Part shown: piece by piece, positions 9,966 to 21,520 of the stretch
Layout: every line of letters starts with the position of its first letter
Position numbering within the stretch: position 1 is the stretch's first letter
NCBI GenBank assembly: GCA_027605045.1
Contig: JAQFWX010000012.1
Span: 756,930-820,929 of the forward strand
Source: Phallus indusiatus
Taxonomy: Eukaryota > Basidiomycota > Agaricomycetes > Phallales > Phallaceae
Reading direction: 5' to 3'
DNA length: 64,000 bases
Translations under genes and position numbers: made by a program
Notes under the pieces: model-generated
Told to the model about the DNA's origin: nothing
Seen by the model: only the letters and a program-made list of their open reading frames with translations
Databases searched by the model: none

Positions 9966-11118
9966 GGAGAGAAGTGGAAGGGCTGAGTTGAAGGTCGGAG
10001 TTTCCTGCGAGCAGTTGTGGGCGTCTGTGGGGCATATGTCGTCGTCGACGCTGACCTCGTCGTCGCCGTCGTCCAAGTTGGCGGGGTTGGTGAAGCTGGT
10101 GTCGTTCAATTCTCGGAAATGGCGCAGATTTCTCAACTCAGAGCCATTTTGGCTGCTGCTGTATTTTCTGTTCAACCTCACACTAACTCTCTACAACAAG
10201 CTCGTCCTCGTCCGTTTCCCGTTTCCGTACACGCTCACCGCCCTGCACACCTTCAGCGGCACTTTGGGATCTTATCTCGCCATGGAGCTTGACTACTTCA
10301 CACCGGCAAATCTTTCCAAACGCGAAACATTCCTACTTTCCCTGTTTTCGCTGCTCTACACCATCAATATTGCCATCTCCAATCTTTCCCTCCAGCTCGT
10401 CACAGTGCCCTTTCACCAGGTCGTCCGCGCCTCGACTCCCATCTTCATCGTCATCTTGTCCTACTTCTCTCTTTCCCGTTCCATGTCCGTGCCCAAGTTG
10501 GTCTCTCTCCTTCCCGTCATCGCTGGCGTCGCCCTCGCAACCTACGGCGACTACTACTTCTCCATGCCGGGTCTCCTCCTCACTCTCCTCGGTACCTTGC
10601 TTGCAGCGCTCAAGACAATCGCCACCCATCTCCTCCAGACAGGCCAGTACTCCTCTTCTCGGCGCTTCGCCCGCATCCTTCCGACTCGTGCCCTCAAGCT
10701 GCATCCTCTTGACCTGCTCTTGCGAATGTCCCCTTTGGCTTTTATACAGTGTGTCCTCTACGCCCATCTCTCGGGCGAGCTCGACAGAGTCCATGCCTAC
10801 AGCGTTGCACACATGAACAGTCGTCGTGCTGCCTCTCTCGCTATTAATGCCGCTATTGCATTCGCCCTCAATGTCGTCAGCTTCACTGCCAACTCCAAAG
10901 TCGGTCCACTCAGCATGACCGTCGCCGCCAATGTAAAGCAGGTGCTCACCATCCTCCTCGCCGTCTCCATATTCAATCTTACCATCACCCCAACCAACGC
11001 CCTCGGTATCGTTCTAACCCTTTTCGGCGGTGCATGGTACGCGCTGGTCGAATATTCCGAGAAGCGACGTCAATTCCGTCTCCACTCCCTGACCAATCCA
11101 TCCATTGCCAAAAGCTGA
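9964..11118 (+). CDS. TPT/DUF250-family solute transporter (SLC35-like)
   Basis: An intronless 384-codon frame encodes a multi-span membrane protein of the triose-phosphate/nucleotide-sugar transporter superfamily. Family hallmarks are FWLLLYFLFNLTLTLYNKL near residue 60, the TVPFHQVVRASTPIF segment, VAGVALATYGDY-like helices and KVGPLSMTVAANVKQ near the C-terminus. About ten membrane segments are expected, in the Golgi or ER. Substrate is unknown. The first ATG (9964) sits in CCATGG and overlaps the SNF5 start on the other strand; an in-frame ATG at 10036 (MSSSTLTSSS) would match relatives equally well and leave a small gap. Either start keeps all membrane segments. Confidence 0.88.
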   Translation: MERSGRAELKVGVSCEQLWASVGHMSSSTLTSSSPSSKLAGLVKLVSFNSRKWRRFLNSEPFWLLLYFLFNLTLTLYNKLVLVRFPFPYTLTALHTFSGTLGSYLAMELDYFTPANLSKRETFLLSLFSLLYTINIAISNLSLQLVTVPFHQVVRASTPIFIVILSYFSLSRSMSVPKLVSLLPVIAGVALATYGDYYFSMPGLLLTLLGTLLAALKTIATHLLQTGQYSSSRRFARILPTRALKLHPLDLLLRMSPLAFIQCVLYAHLSGELDRVHAYSVAHMNSRRAASLAINAAIAFALNVVSFTANSKVGPLSMTVAANVKQVLTILLAVSIFNLTITPTNALGIVLTLFGGAWYALVEYSEKRRQFRLHSLTNPSIAKS

Positions 11119-11249
11119 ATAAAAGTGGACAGCTAGACTAATTCTGTATATACCCGTTTGTTGTTGTTATTCTTGTCGTCGCTTCTCGTCTAACATCGTC
11201 GTTTTGTCCACCACATATGTAACTCTTTTAGATTCTTTTTTCTCTCTCA

Positions 11250-12057
11250 TCAATGCTTTGTTGGTTTTGCACCTGACATAAAATACACATATAGAGACTT
11301 AACCTATCTGTTATAATAAATAGATTATATCTTGGAGTCCACTTACCATCTACGAACATATTTCGCGTCGCCGCAGGTAACTTGACTACCATCCCATCCA
11401 ATTCGGGTGTCACTTTGACTTGGCATCCCAATCTCGATCTGTTTTTCTTATTCTTAATTGTAGCTCAGTACATTTCTTGCTTTCCTTACGTATCAGTTAG
11501 GCCAAATGCCATGTCTAGCATGTCGTTTTCGTCGTCTTCAGGTTCTGGAAGCTGGTTATATACCGCGGGTTCGAGGATAACATGACATGTCGAGCATGCA
11601 ACGCTTCCCTCGCAAGCTCCTGGAATATCAGAAACAAATCAACTAAACTCCCCACATCCTTCCGACAATTTCGAATGCACCTTCCAAATCAATGTCATAT
11701 TCATGAGCCAAGTCTAGAATATTATCTCCATCGCGTGCTTCGATAGTTTTTATGGGACTGCCTTTATGGTCTTGAAAGTGTATCTTTATCCTTTGAGGAA
11801 TAACTTTGTTGAAAAAAGCACCAAATGCATAAACTTCGAGTCATACCCCGTTCCAGGTTCAGGCCGTATAATACCCCCGTGTCCTCTTGCTGAAAATACG
11901 AATCAGCAAACATGTTTTAAAAAAAGCTCTTTAGCCACCCACTTTTTGAGCCATGGATTCCTCTCTGTCTATTAGACTGCCAAAAAGAGCCAGAACCAGA
12001 TCTAGTATCCCAAATTGACAGACTCTTGCCGTGTCGACATAAGTTTCTTCTCATCAT
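11250..12057 (-). CDS. YAH1: Mitochondrial [2Fe-2S] ferredoxin (adrenodoxin type)
   Basis: Electron carrier for Fe-S cluster assembly and haem A synthesis in the mitochondrial matrix. Exons: 12057-11943, 11889-11847, 11790-11681, 11619-11490, 11438-11347, 11272-11250; frames join to 170 codons. The N-terminus ([16 protein letters not shown]...) is basic and lacks acidic residues, as a matrix presequence should. The cluster ligands are visible: C-x5-C-x2-C in [11 protein letters not shown] plus the Cys of RLGCQVK. The acidic partner-binding helix ([17 protein letters not shown]) and the C-terminal FVDGAKP tail are typical of Yah1. The intron 1 donor (GTGGGT) is weak, so the exon 1/2 join is the least sure. 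It faces the J-protein gene across about 250 bp. Confidence 0.92.
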
Positions 12058-12310
12058 TAGTTTTAGTGATATGCTCAAGGCCTGCATTATTAAAAGAAGA
12101 AAAGGTATTTTTCAAGAAACTACTTTTTAGAGGGAAAAAGAGGATATCAGCAAAGCCTGTGAGTGGGAAGAAAAACAAGGAAAATGCACACAGGGTATTA
12201 CCCGCCGATAAATTTAGTTGCCGCAGGGCAATGGAATCCGGGATCAATACTGTTGGCGTACGTACGTAGTACGTCACGCAGCTCGCAGCGGCAGCCTGAC
12301 CTCTCACCAA

Positions 12311-13278
12311 ATGTTCATCGAGGCTTTCATAGGCAGTAGCCCAGCTTGCTTGAATAAAACTTTCTGTCGTGTTTCTTCGCGAAACTTTTCGTTGTCGGGC
12401 CCAAACAATGGACATTACGAAACATTGAATGTTTCTCGCAATGCATCGAGGGCAGCAATCAAGGCCAACTTCTACAAGGTACGACGGGGCGGGGGATGTT
12501 TCTTTTTATTTTGTTGGGAACAGTGAATCAAAAAAAGATCTAGTTGAGCAAGAAATATCATCCAGATGTTAACAAAGACTCGGATGCGAAAAACAAATTC
12601 CAGGCAGTGAGTGAAGCATGGAGCGTATTAGGAGACGACAGGAAACGGTGAGTCCAGTCCATATTATATCCGAGATTTTCAATATAATTCATTTCACACA
12701 GGAGGGAGTATGATCGGCGGATAGAACCGACGTCATCGTCATTCAATAACAATAGACCACCATACTCTCAGCCAGGACACTATGGCTACAGTGAGAGCTA
12801 TACTGCCAGGCGACGAGGGGCTACCTATGCCTGGGAGTATACACACACACGACGCACTTCAAGATCACGGCCACCGCCTCCACCACCACCATTCGGGCAG
12901 TCCCACGCACGAACCGGCACAAGTAGTAATCCTTTTGGAGGATCCTTTCGTTCGGGCACTGTTGGAGACGACGACATGTGGTGGCCGTTTTCTGGTCACC
13001 CTCACCCCTCCGCTGGACGGACGACAAGAACAAACAACTGGCGGGATCCATTCTCCTCTATACATGTCCGACGTGCAACGGGCCAGGGAAGCTCGAAGGG
13101 TGACGAGAATGCGTCGAAAACACAAGAACGGGAACGGGAACGGCAAGAGTGGACGACCGCAAAGGGTGGGTCATGGACCAAAGAAGACCGGTTGAGAAAT
13201 GAGAGTGTTGTAGTGCGAATAGCACAGGTAATCGGGTTACTATTCTTTATAATTCTTCTCGGTGGTGGATTTAGATAG
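12311..13278 (+). CDS. J-domain (DnaJ) protein with C-terminal membrane segment
   Basis: Exons 12311-12478, 12544-12647 and 12702-13278 join to 282 codons. A short J-domain (about residues 37-100) has [14 protein letters not shown] and the diagnostic HPD in [10 protein letters not shown]. No Gly/Phe zinc-finger module follows; the middle is Arg/Pro/Ser-rich and a basic, charged stretch (QEREREREW type) leads to a single hydrophobic span ([14 protein letters not shown]) at the very end. The N-terminus is basic and could be a mitochondrial presequence. This layout fits a small tail-anchored Hsp70 cochaperone, perhaps mitochondrial; location is inference. An upstream in-frame ATG at 12218 is possible. 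Confidence 0.85.
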
Positions 13279-13923
13279 CAAGATTTATACACGATCTTTT
13301 CATATCCGCAATTTTTCCATGTGAAATGTGGAACACAAAGCGCTCCGTTGAAATTGAGACGATGTGTGAAACAGAGAAAATTTGCAGCTTTGCAATGAAG
13401 GATTTAATTATACATCAGTTCCAAGTCATAATGAAAATGTTTGCGTGCTTCATTAACAATCTGCCAACATCCTAAATGCTATAGGCTCGCCACTAGACAT
13501 GGTCTGCTATAAACTGAGAAAATCTCTTTCATTAGGTTAGTGGGCTCACGCATCGCTGAATACAATCCTCTTGACATTTCTCGAATGAAAACAACAAAGA
13601 AAAGAAGAAAAGTCCTCGATCCAAGTCCGGTTAACAATATAGTTGACAATTTAATTCAAAGCTGATTGGTTATGTAATGCGTCTCGTGATCTGAAAAGTT
13701 GCGTGACATGCTTGCTTGGCCTTGAATCTTGATCTACTCCCAGAAACTGCGGCATCTAGCTAATACGAAACACTACTTGCTGGTTTGTCTAACAAAGTAC
13801 TACCCAGTTAACAACCTTAAAAATTATCAAAGTGTTGATTTAGTGCTTGGTATCTCCTAGTTCGCTCAGTCTTACCTTCACAATTGCTCATGATTCACAA
13901 GGAAACCGGATATTTTCTCTGTT
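13279..13923. other. Intergenic, 645 bp
   Basis: AT-rich DNA holding the J-protein 3' flank and the promoter of the Whi5-like gene. I see no gene or repeat. Confidence 0.5.
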
Positions 13924-15518
13924 ATGGTTCCTATAACCAACTTTCCCCGAGCTGATATGAACTCAAACTCAAATGCTCAAGACATTCTCGAAAGACGGAG
14001 AAGACAGATAGAAAGGACTAAAGCCGCTAATGTACGTGCCCAAATTTGAGAGTCGGTCTCTCCGAATTTCCTATGACACTAAGCAGTAATGGTTTATATC
14101 CTTAGCTTTCCAAACAACTTCAAATGCGGCTACAATACGCTCGCCTCAAGGTGGAACATGGCTGGGTAAGCTCGTCTAATCTTGATTCCTTCAGATGATT
14201 TACCCAGCGATCAAACGTATAGCAAAAACAGAGTTTGAATGAAGTGGAAAACTTGTATTTTCATCATTATCGAGGAATAGCACCATCCGGAGATGTCTCA
14301 AAGACTGCTAGTCCTAAAAAGGACGTATCTCGACAGAAAAACAACGTTGGTCTGTCTGGTGATGCTGCAAATACCGATTCGTCAACTAGGCATTTACCTC
14401 GATCTCATATTTCAATGGAAGTTGACTCACCCACAGAGACCTATCTCCAGTCATCGCATTCTGTAACTAAAAGAACTCCTGGTGTTTCAAACATCGACAA
14501 CTCAGACTCCAATTCTTTCCTACCACTTTCAGAGCACACTAATGAATTTACTGTTCTTCCAGCCTCCGAATCGTATTCCTCAACGACACTCTCCAGCCAT
14601 CTGCTGAAAAATACATCTCGCCCTTCGGGCAATTCACCTGCATCTTCAAACCTTTCTCCTCCGTCGCGTAACCTTGACGCCCCCGTACCTTCCAACCCAC
14701 TACCCGAACCCGACGAGCATCTCACTTCGTCTTCAACCCAAGTTCACCAATCTGTGGAATCTACATCGGAAGCTCAACCGAAAATGTTGCTCTCCCCTTA
14801 TATTGTGCCTTCGACATCTCCTTCATCTACGCCCACACTAACAGCTAATAGATCGAAGGGGAAGTCGACGTCCACCCGCTCCCCATCAAAACTTCCAATC
14901 CCACGACTACCCGCATCGTCCTATCCATACACCACAGCAACTTCCTCGGGAAAATCTCGAAAATTGACGTCAGCAACCGCCGTTTCAGGTACACCTAAAT
15001 CTGTCCCATCGACCCTTCCCTCGCCTCCAACCGCTCCCCTCTTATCACCTTATAAGCCTTCACATTCTGTCCGTCCTTCGTCCTCGACTACAATACAAAG
15101 TGTCCCATCTGCGGCTGGAGTTTCCAGTAATAATACCTCGCTTCCTCTAACGTACGATAGCTTCTGGTCATCACACACATCATCCTCGTCACTTCCGTCG
15201 TCTTATCGAGCTAATGTGAACGTTAATCTTCCTTCCACGTCAGCTTCCTCGCACCCTACAGTCCCCTCTATTTCATCAACGCTTTCGGATGCACCGACAC
15301 TATTGGCACCTACGACATCAATATCAATATCAGCCACGACCAACTTTCCATTTGCATCCTCAATTTCATCTTCACTCAAACCGACTTCCTCGCCTATCCC
15401 ACCATTGTCACATTCACCCATAATCACCTCTCTCCTACACCCTCAGGGACTTCCGTTGTTTACGCAAACCAGACATTCACCCACACCAGTGACAACGAGC
15501 CAGAACCAAGTAGGATGA
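13924..15518 (+). CDS. Ser/Thr/Pro-rich protein with possible Whi5/Nrm1-type motif
   Basis: Exons 13924-14031, 14106-14165 and 14232-15518 join to 484 codons. Only the N-terminus looks conserved: a basic helix (DILERRRRQIERTKAAN) followed by LSKQLQMRLQYARLKVEHGW and SLNEVENLYFHHY. The pattern L-x-M-R-L-Q-Y-A-R-L-K-V resembles the short Whi5/Nrm1 motif (GTB) that binds G1/S transcription factors. The other 400 residues are low-complexity Ser/Pro/Thr with many SP and TP sites, as in Cdk-regulated repressors of that family. Assignment to the family is an inference from one short motif; it may simply be a disordered protein. Confidence 0.6.
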
Positions 15519-15966
15519 AAAAAAGTAGTACATAAAGTCCGCCATTGTTTTGCTTTGCTTTTCTTTCTTTTCTTTTGGCTTGTGTTATTCGTCGAATATA
15601 GTTTATAATTCAAGAATCTGTAATTGGAAATGGCCAGAGCCGCGCCAACATCTGTTATTTTTTTTCGACGTAGGATGTCTATATACACAATATCTTGCTA
15701 ATTATTTATCGGGTACATCGATCAAAAGCAGAGAGCATGTGAAAGGTTTGTGGACTCATTGTAGGATGCGTCATTATTCAGCGTCATCTTCATAGGTACG
15801 CATTCCACAAACTTTCTTGTGGACATTGGACAGCAGCGCCAGCCAGCAGTGCTTTCCGCATGGACGCTAGCTGCGCAGCGCGATGGCCGTATAAAACAAG
15901 AGCCAGTCGAATTTGTCACACCATCCACCTCGTCCTGCGTGACGCCCTTTATCCTCACCTTTCTCC
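15519..15966. promoter_or_regulatory. Intergenic region with TATA-like box of the WASP gene
   Basis: The stretch has no gene. TATAAAA at 15890-15896 lies about 75 bp before the LAS17 start codon, in a plausible core-promoter position. The first half is the AT-rich 3' flank of the preceding gene. Confidence 0.45.
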
Positions 15967-17570
15967 ATGCCTGCTCAGTCGCCATTAACCACAGATGATA
16001 AAACGCGCATCAAGTCGACAATTCCCGCCTCTTCGTACAAAATATTGATGGCAACTCTCGCCCGGATCTACTACGCACACCCAAACCCAAAGAAATGGTC
16101 ATATACTGGATTGCAAGGCGGTCTTGCATTCGTCGAGGACCAGAAGGCTGGAGTATTTTCTTTCAAGTTGTGTGATCTACAAGGGACTCGAGGAATTTTA
16201 TGGGAGTGCGAATTACCACTTTCAGTGGAGTACGACAAAGACAGGTCGCTGTTCCATAGTTTTGAAGGCGACGTAGGTGTCAAGTCTCCCGAGTTCTTCC
16301 TTTACTCTCAATTCAACTAACATATTTCAAGGACTGCATGATTGGGTTTGTATTTTGCGATGAGTCTGAGGCAGATGCTTTTCACAAGAAAGTAAAGAAA
16401 AACTCAAAGAAAAGTATATCATGCCAATATACTCGATTTATTTCACTTTCTCACGTCCTATTCAAGGCAAGAAAACAAAATCACCATCGAAAGCTAAATC
16501 ATCGTCATCCGGTTCTCAAATCAATAAATCTTTGATCTCTGCCCCAGTTACCGCGTCATTTGTTCACGTGGCGCATATGGGCTACGATCCAGAGAAAGGA
16601 TTCGTTTCCACCGGCGTGGATTCCTCATGGACGAATCTTCTTGAAGGAATCAAAAACGAAGGAATAAGTGAAGAACTGATAAGAGACAATGAGGACTTTA
16701 TCAAAGAATTCGTCAGGGAAAAACAAAACGCCAAGCCAAAGAAACCCCCTCCACCCGCTCGTCGAAGACCTGGCCCTGCAGCTCCCCCATCCCCACAGGA
16801 AGAAGATCAACAAGTGGTGGAACAGCCGCCACCCGCTCCCCCACTTAGATCTACCCCTAGTCGTTCAGCAGTTTCTGCGCCTCCCACTCGACCTCCTGTA
16901 GCACCTCCTCCACCTCCACCTCCGCCAGTTCGCTCAATCAATATTACCCCTTCACCACCGCCAGAGCCTTCTGTACCCGCTCCTCCTCCTCCTCCTCCTA
17001 GCCGACATGTAACTGCACCTACGTCTGCACCCCCTCCTCCCCCTCCTCCTTCCTCAGTTCGACCACCGCCACCCCCTCTCCCTCGTGCGCGTCCCCCAGC
17101 TACTAACGCTGCTCCGCCACCACCACCGCCCCCGCCGCCTCCAGTTGCTACTGCACCACCGCCACCACCTCCACCACCACCACCTCCTCCTCCTCCTCCC
17201 GTCGCATCGTCACCACCCCCTCCGCCTCCACCTCCACCACCGCTTTCAAACGGTCCTCCTCCTCCAAGTGTCGCTGCTTCGCTTTCAGCCCCGCAACCTG
17301 ACCGAAGTGCACTATTGGCCAGTATACAAGGTAGAGCACTTATTATTTCTCTCCTTTATAAATTTTACTAATCTTTATCTAGGTCAGGGTATTCATAATC
17401 TCAGAAAGACAGCGACGACTCCAAGTCCCGCTCCACCACCACCCGAGCCGTCTAATGGTGGAGGCGGTAATGACCTCGCCAGAGCTCTTGCTTCAGCCCT
17501 AACAGAGCGCAACAAGAAATTACTAGGCGATAGTGACGAAGAGGAGGAAGACGACGATGAATGGGAGTGA
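15967..17570 (+). CDS. LAS17: WASP homologue, Arp2/3 activator
   Basis: Nucleation-promoting factor for branched actin at endocytic sites. Exons 15967-16272, 16332-16413, 16467-17330 and 17383-17570 join to 479 codons. Order of parts: WH1/EVH1 domain (about 15-130, with WSYTGLQGGLAFVED), a CRIB-like GTPase-binding segment (ISAPVTASFVHVAHMGYD, about 150-185), a long polyproline region with runs up to 15 Pro (about 255-405), a WH2 actin-binding motif (DRSALLASIQGQGIHNLRKT) and an acidic Arp2/3-binding tail ending DDDEWE. The last intron interrupts the WH2 motif. The CRIB segment is present in many basidiomycete WASPs but missing in yeast Las17. Confidence 0.94.
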
Positions 17571-17722
17571 AACTAAGATGTTCTTTCCAATGGTATCGAC
17601 AGTTACCTCACTTTAGTTTACTGATATTTCTGATTCATCATCTGCATACATTATGTTCATATACGTGGCGTGTAACTTATTATTGTACGGTGTCTATCGA
17701 AATAAAGTACCATACAGGCAGC

Positions 17723-19795
17723 CTATTTGTTAACAATGTCGCTCAGCTGAGTACTAGGAATAGCCGCAGGGAACGCTTTTCTTGCAAGCCTTGTATGAGT
17801 CGCTTGTTCGTATGCAAATGCGAGAGTTATGAGGTTGAACTCGTCGAAAGCGGTTCCAAGGAAAGATAGTCCCAGCGGCACGCCGGGTGCAGGGTACACT
17901 GTCAAAGGCCCCGCTGAACCAATCGTTACATTGTCGGGATAGAAGCCCAGGGGAACAGTAACAATTGGATAACCTGCGATAGCAGCAGGGACAGTGGCAA
18001 TGCCAGGAGCGGGAAGAAGAAGAGCATCCAAGTTGAATTGTTTGAGTGCCGCATCAATACCCTGAGTACGCCCGAGCTCGTGGTCTGCTGCTAAGGATGC
18101 TGTATATGTAGCATTTCGTCCGGTGGTCGCTTCTGCCGCAATTAAACTATCGTGATACCATAACTTATTGCTGTCAAAACTAGAAAAACGATCTAGTACA
18201 TACGTCGATTGACTCTGAAAGCCCTTGGGCTCTTCTTCGGCGGGATTAGCATTGTCAAATGCTATCAGATCCTGATGAAAGATATGATCAGATGCTAGTC
18301 TTTTTTTTTTAAAAAAAAAAAACTTGCCGCCAATGTTCGTACACCACTCGGGTTCTTCAATAGTCCAGCAAAATACTGGTTGAGTTGAATCTTAATCGGA
18401 GGACATTTAGCAGAAAATCGAAGTTCAGGGAATGAAATATATACTTTAAAATCGACATCGAGAACAAAGGATTCGTTGTTTCTACCGGTAGTTTCACCAA
18501 GGCCAATTTCGTCTGCGCTCGGTAGATCAGCAGGATCGACAACAGTTGCACCCAGAGATCGAATAACATCCAAGGCTTGTTCGAAAATTACGTTGACGCT
18601 GGGGTCATTCCCCGTTATACTGTCATTCAGAAAAACGCGTCGAGGAATGCCGATCCGTTTTCCCTGGTTTATGTTAGCAGATCCTACGAGAAATTGAAAC
18701 GGTCCGTACTTTTAAGCCATTCTTATCCAGTGCCTTTGTATAATCAGGGACTACAAGCGGTTGAGCGAGAGTAAAGTTATCAGTGGGATCACGACCCGCC
18801 ATAGCACCGAGAACTATGGCTGCATCTGTAACTGATCGTACAATGGGACCAACAGTGTCTTGATTTTGGGAAATAGGTACGACTTTGCAAGGGGGAAAAG
18901 TCAGGCGAAATACCATCATAAAAAATTGTGCGACCTACATACCTCCAGATCGCGAGGTCAAACCCACACTGGGTTTAATCCCGACCGCATTATTATTACT
19001 GGCAGGACAGGTTATACTGCCATCTGTTTCAGTTCCAAGTGTTACCGTAGCTAAGCCAATAGCAGCAGCTACCCCTGATCCAGAACTACTGCCACAGGGG
19101 TCTGCGTTCACGAAGTAGGGGTTAGTCGTCTGACCACCTCGACCAGACCATCCGGAGGCCACGTTACCCCGGAAGTGGGCCCATTCGGAAGGATTGGTTT
19201 TGCCTGCGAGGAAGAGGAAATTAATATATGATGACTCAATTTCGCATCAAAGATGAAAGTACCCAATATTATGGCCCCTGCTTTGCGCAGTTGGGAAATC
19301 ACAAATGCATCTCTTGGGACGATCGAACCGAGCAAGGCAAACGATCCAGCGGTGGTATTCATTCCCTCCGACGCAATTGTTGCAATGTTGTCTTTGACAA
19401 GAATAGGAATCCCATGCAATTCTCCTCTGGATCCTACTTCCTTTCGCTCCAAATCAAGCGCGGCTGCTTCTTCCAACGCAGATGGATTGGTTTCTAGTAC
19501 AGCACGAAGTGCAGCACCTTGTAGATTGACTTCATCAATGCGTGCTAGATATGCCTAAGCCGGACAAGTCTTAGTCTCGATGCTATTTCGTTACATTTTT
19601 GTCAAAGCTGCGTACCTTCACAAGATCAACGCTGGTAAATAAACCTTCTTTTAAACCGCTCTGTAGCTCCACAATGCCGGCCTCGTACAAATCTGGAAAG
19701 CTTGGTCCAGAAGACTCGCTGTCGCGTTTATTGGGTAAACTGAACGAGCTCGAGAGCGAAAACCAGGATAAATACAACCACACTGCAGCCCGCAT
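17723..19795 (-). CDS. Secreted amidase-signature enzyme
   Basis: Serine amidohydrolase of the amidase-signature family. The N-terminus (MRAAVWLYLSWFSLSSSFSLP) is a likely signal peptide. The catalytic Lys is in PILVKDNIA, the Gly/Ser loop is CGSSSGSGVAAA, and TETDGSITCPAS follows, giving the Lys-cis-Ser-Ser triad. The gene has about eight exons; clear joins include the one leading into NPSEWAHFRGN (near 19205) and one before IQLNQYFAGLL. One intron near 18327 has a GC donor (GCAAGT) and contains a T10-A12 palindromic run at 18301-18322. The C-terminal half (PGIATVPAAIAGYPIVTVPLG) is typical. No break is seen. Substrate unknown; a role in hydrolysing extracellular amides is inferred. Confidence 0.88.
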
Positions 19796-20642
19796 GTTGA
19801 GAACAATGAAGCAAGCTTGGGAAACTGGGAACTCGCGTGTTACTCCATTAAAATATTAATCGTTCTGGTTTAAGAATGTATTTTTCGCGTATGCCCGAAT
19901 CACAAATAGAGGTTCTATCGGCATGAACCGCTGTACGTTCTGCCGTTGAGTAGCTCACATGCTCAGCGCTGTTATCTTCAACCAACTGTCGAATATCCTG
20001 CGGGTCAGATCCATGCGAGTCGGTGTGAAAAGTTACGTTATAGTGTAATGACAGCGAAGCGACATATGGCGATACGATACGAGATATTGGCATATGGGCT
20101 TATTCGTAGCGAGGAAGCTTTAAGAAGACCACAATCCTTGCCGACTCGAGTAGTGACTATCGATCAAGCTCCACGAAGGGTCCCGGTCATTTCCAAAGGC
20201 TGTTAAGAGTTGTCCCACATTACATAATCTTGACCCTTCGCTGAAAGTAATTGCAATTTCCTTTTCTTTTGAGCCCTCAGTATATAAAACTTTCATTCCA
20301 TCGATCTTGCGTCTCCCCAGCTGTTTCTTAACACTGAGGAGTAAGCAGTATTAATTAATCACTTCCCGTCATTTTACTAGGTTCGATTCGCTATTAATAC
20401 ATTAGTTGTTTCTTAACACTGAGGATTCTTTTGCTAGTCTATAAAATGTCCGCTATTTCTCCACAAAGGCTGTCATTGATTAAGTTATATTTAATATATA
20501 CACCTTTCAAGAAGAACTTTTCAGTACCTCATCAAGCAATGACAATCAGGACGGATCAGATGAGTGATCTTTCAGACTGAGTTTGAATTTATAGGCTTGG
20601 GACTTGCCGCGTCGTCGAGTGCTCTCAAACCAAATTACAGCG
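19796..20642. other. Intergenic, 847 bp, with a 19-bp direct repeat
   Basis: No gene is supported; short frames here lack resemblance to anything. TGTTTCTTAACACTGAGGA occurs at 20322-20340 and again at 20407-20425. The second half should contain the promoter of the WW-domain gene. Confidence 0.5.
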
Positions 20643-21520
20643 ATGTCAAGTGGTAATTCTCGGGAGACTTCTGTTGTTGAATTTGGAGGAGATGATGCAC
20701 CCAAGGCGTCAAATTCTCAAGCTGGGCTTGATTCACATGTAGATACGCCGGAAACGGATCCCAAAGGAAGCGAGCAAGATCAAGACCAAGAAGACCAGGA
20801 TAGTCAAGACGACGGCGACAATGACGATGACAAGGAGGGAAATCAAGAAGAGGAAGAGGAGAATGTTGAAGGTGATAAGACCGGAAGGACAGATGCAAAT
20901 TCCACTCAAGAAACTGTCCAAGTCAGTAACAGCGCTGCGTCAGCGATTGCGGGGGACTGGCAAGCAATTTGGTCACCACAACATAATGCTTATTACTTCT
21001 ACAATCCGCGAACACAAGAGACTACGTGGATAAATCCTATTCAGCCACAACCGGGTAGTAATACCAGTAACGAAGCGAGTAGTTCCTCCTCCTCATCTAC
21101 CGCTGCTTTGTACGCCGCCGCAGAAGCTGCTGGGATTGATCCATCTCTTGCGCATCTCGATCCGACACTTATAGCACCGGGAGCTACCCCATCCGGAGCA
21201 TTTGCAGCAAAGTTCAACTCGAGAACGGGTGCTTTTACTCGCGTAGATGGCCGAGATCCATCATTCCTTTCTGAAGCTGAGCGGGTGAAGCGTATGAGTT
21301 CAGTGTACTTTGATGTTAATGCATGGGAGGCGGAATTAGAACAGCGCTACGAGGAGGAATCTATGAATGGTAAAAAGAGGAAGCGTCCAACGAAGAAGGA
21401 TTTGGTAAGTGTGTTATTTTTCTCGCGCAGTAGTACTACTTACTCAAAACGTAATAGGAGCGGTTCAAGGAGCAGAAACGAATGAAAAAGATTGCGAAAA
21501 CTGCTTGGCTTCGTACATAA
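20643..21520 (+). CDS. WW-domain protein
   Basis: Exons 20643-21404 and 21458-21520 join to 274 codons. An acidic, disordered N-terminal third (runs of D/E) precedes one WW domain at about residues 103-135 (DWQAIWSPQHNAYYFYNPRTQETTW): the first Trp, the YYFYN core and the second Trp are all present. The C-terminal half has a conserved block (GAFAAKFNSRTGAFTRVDGR, NAWEAELEQ) and a basic tail (KKRKRPTKKDL...). Fungal proteins of this kind are nuclear and often linked to mRNA processing, but no such role can be read from the sequence. Confidence 0.85.

Noticed and set aside
9966..10181. Extension of SNF5 upstream of MAYPF
   Set aside because: The extended frame has no ATG before MAYPF (it opens with GTG) and lies antisense to the transporter coding sequence.
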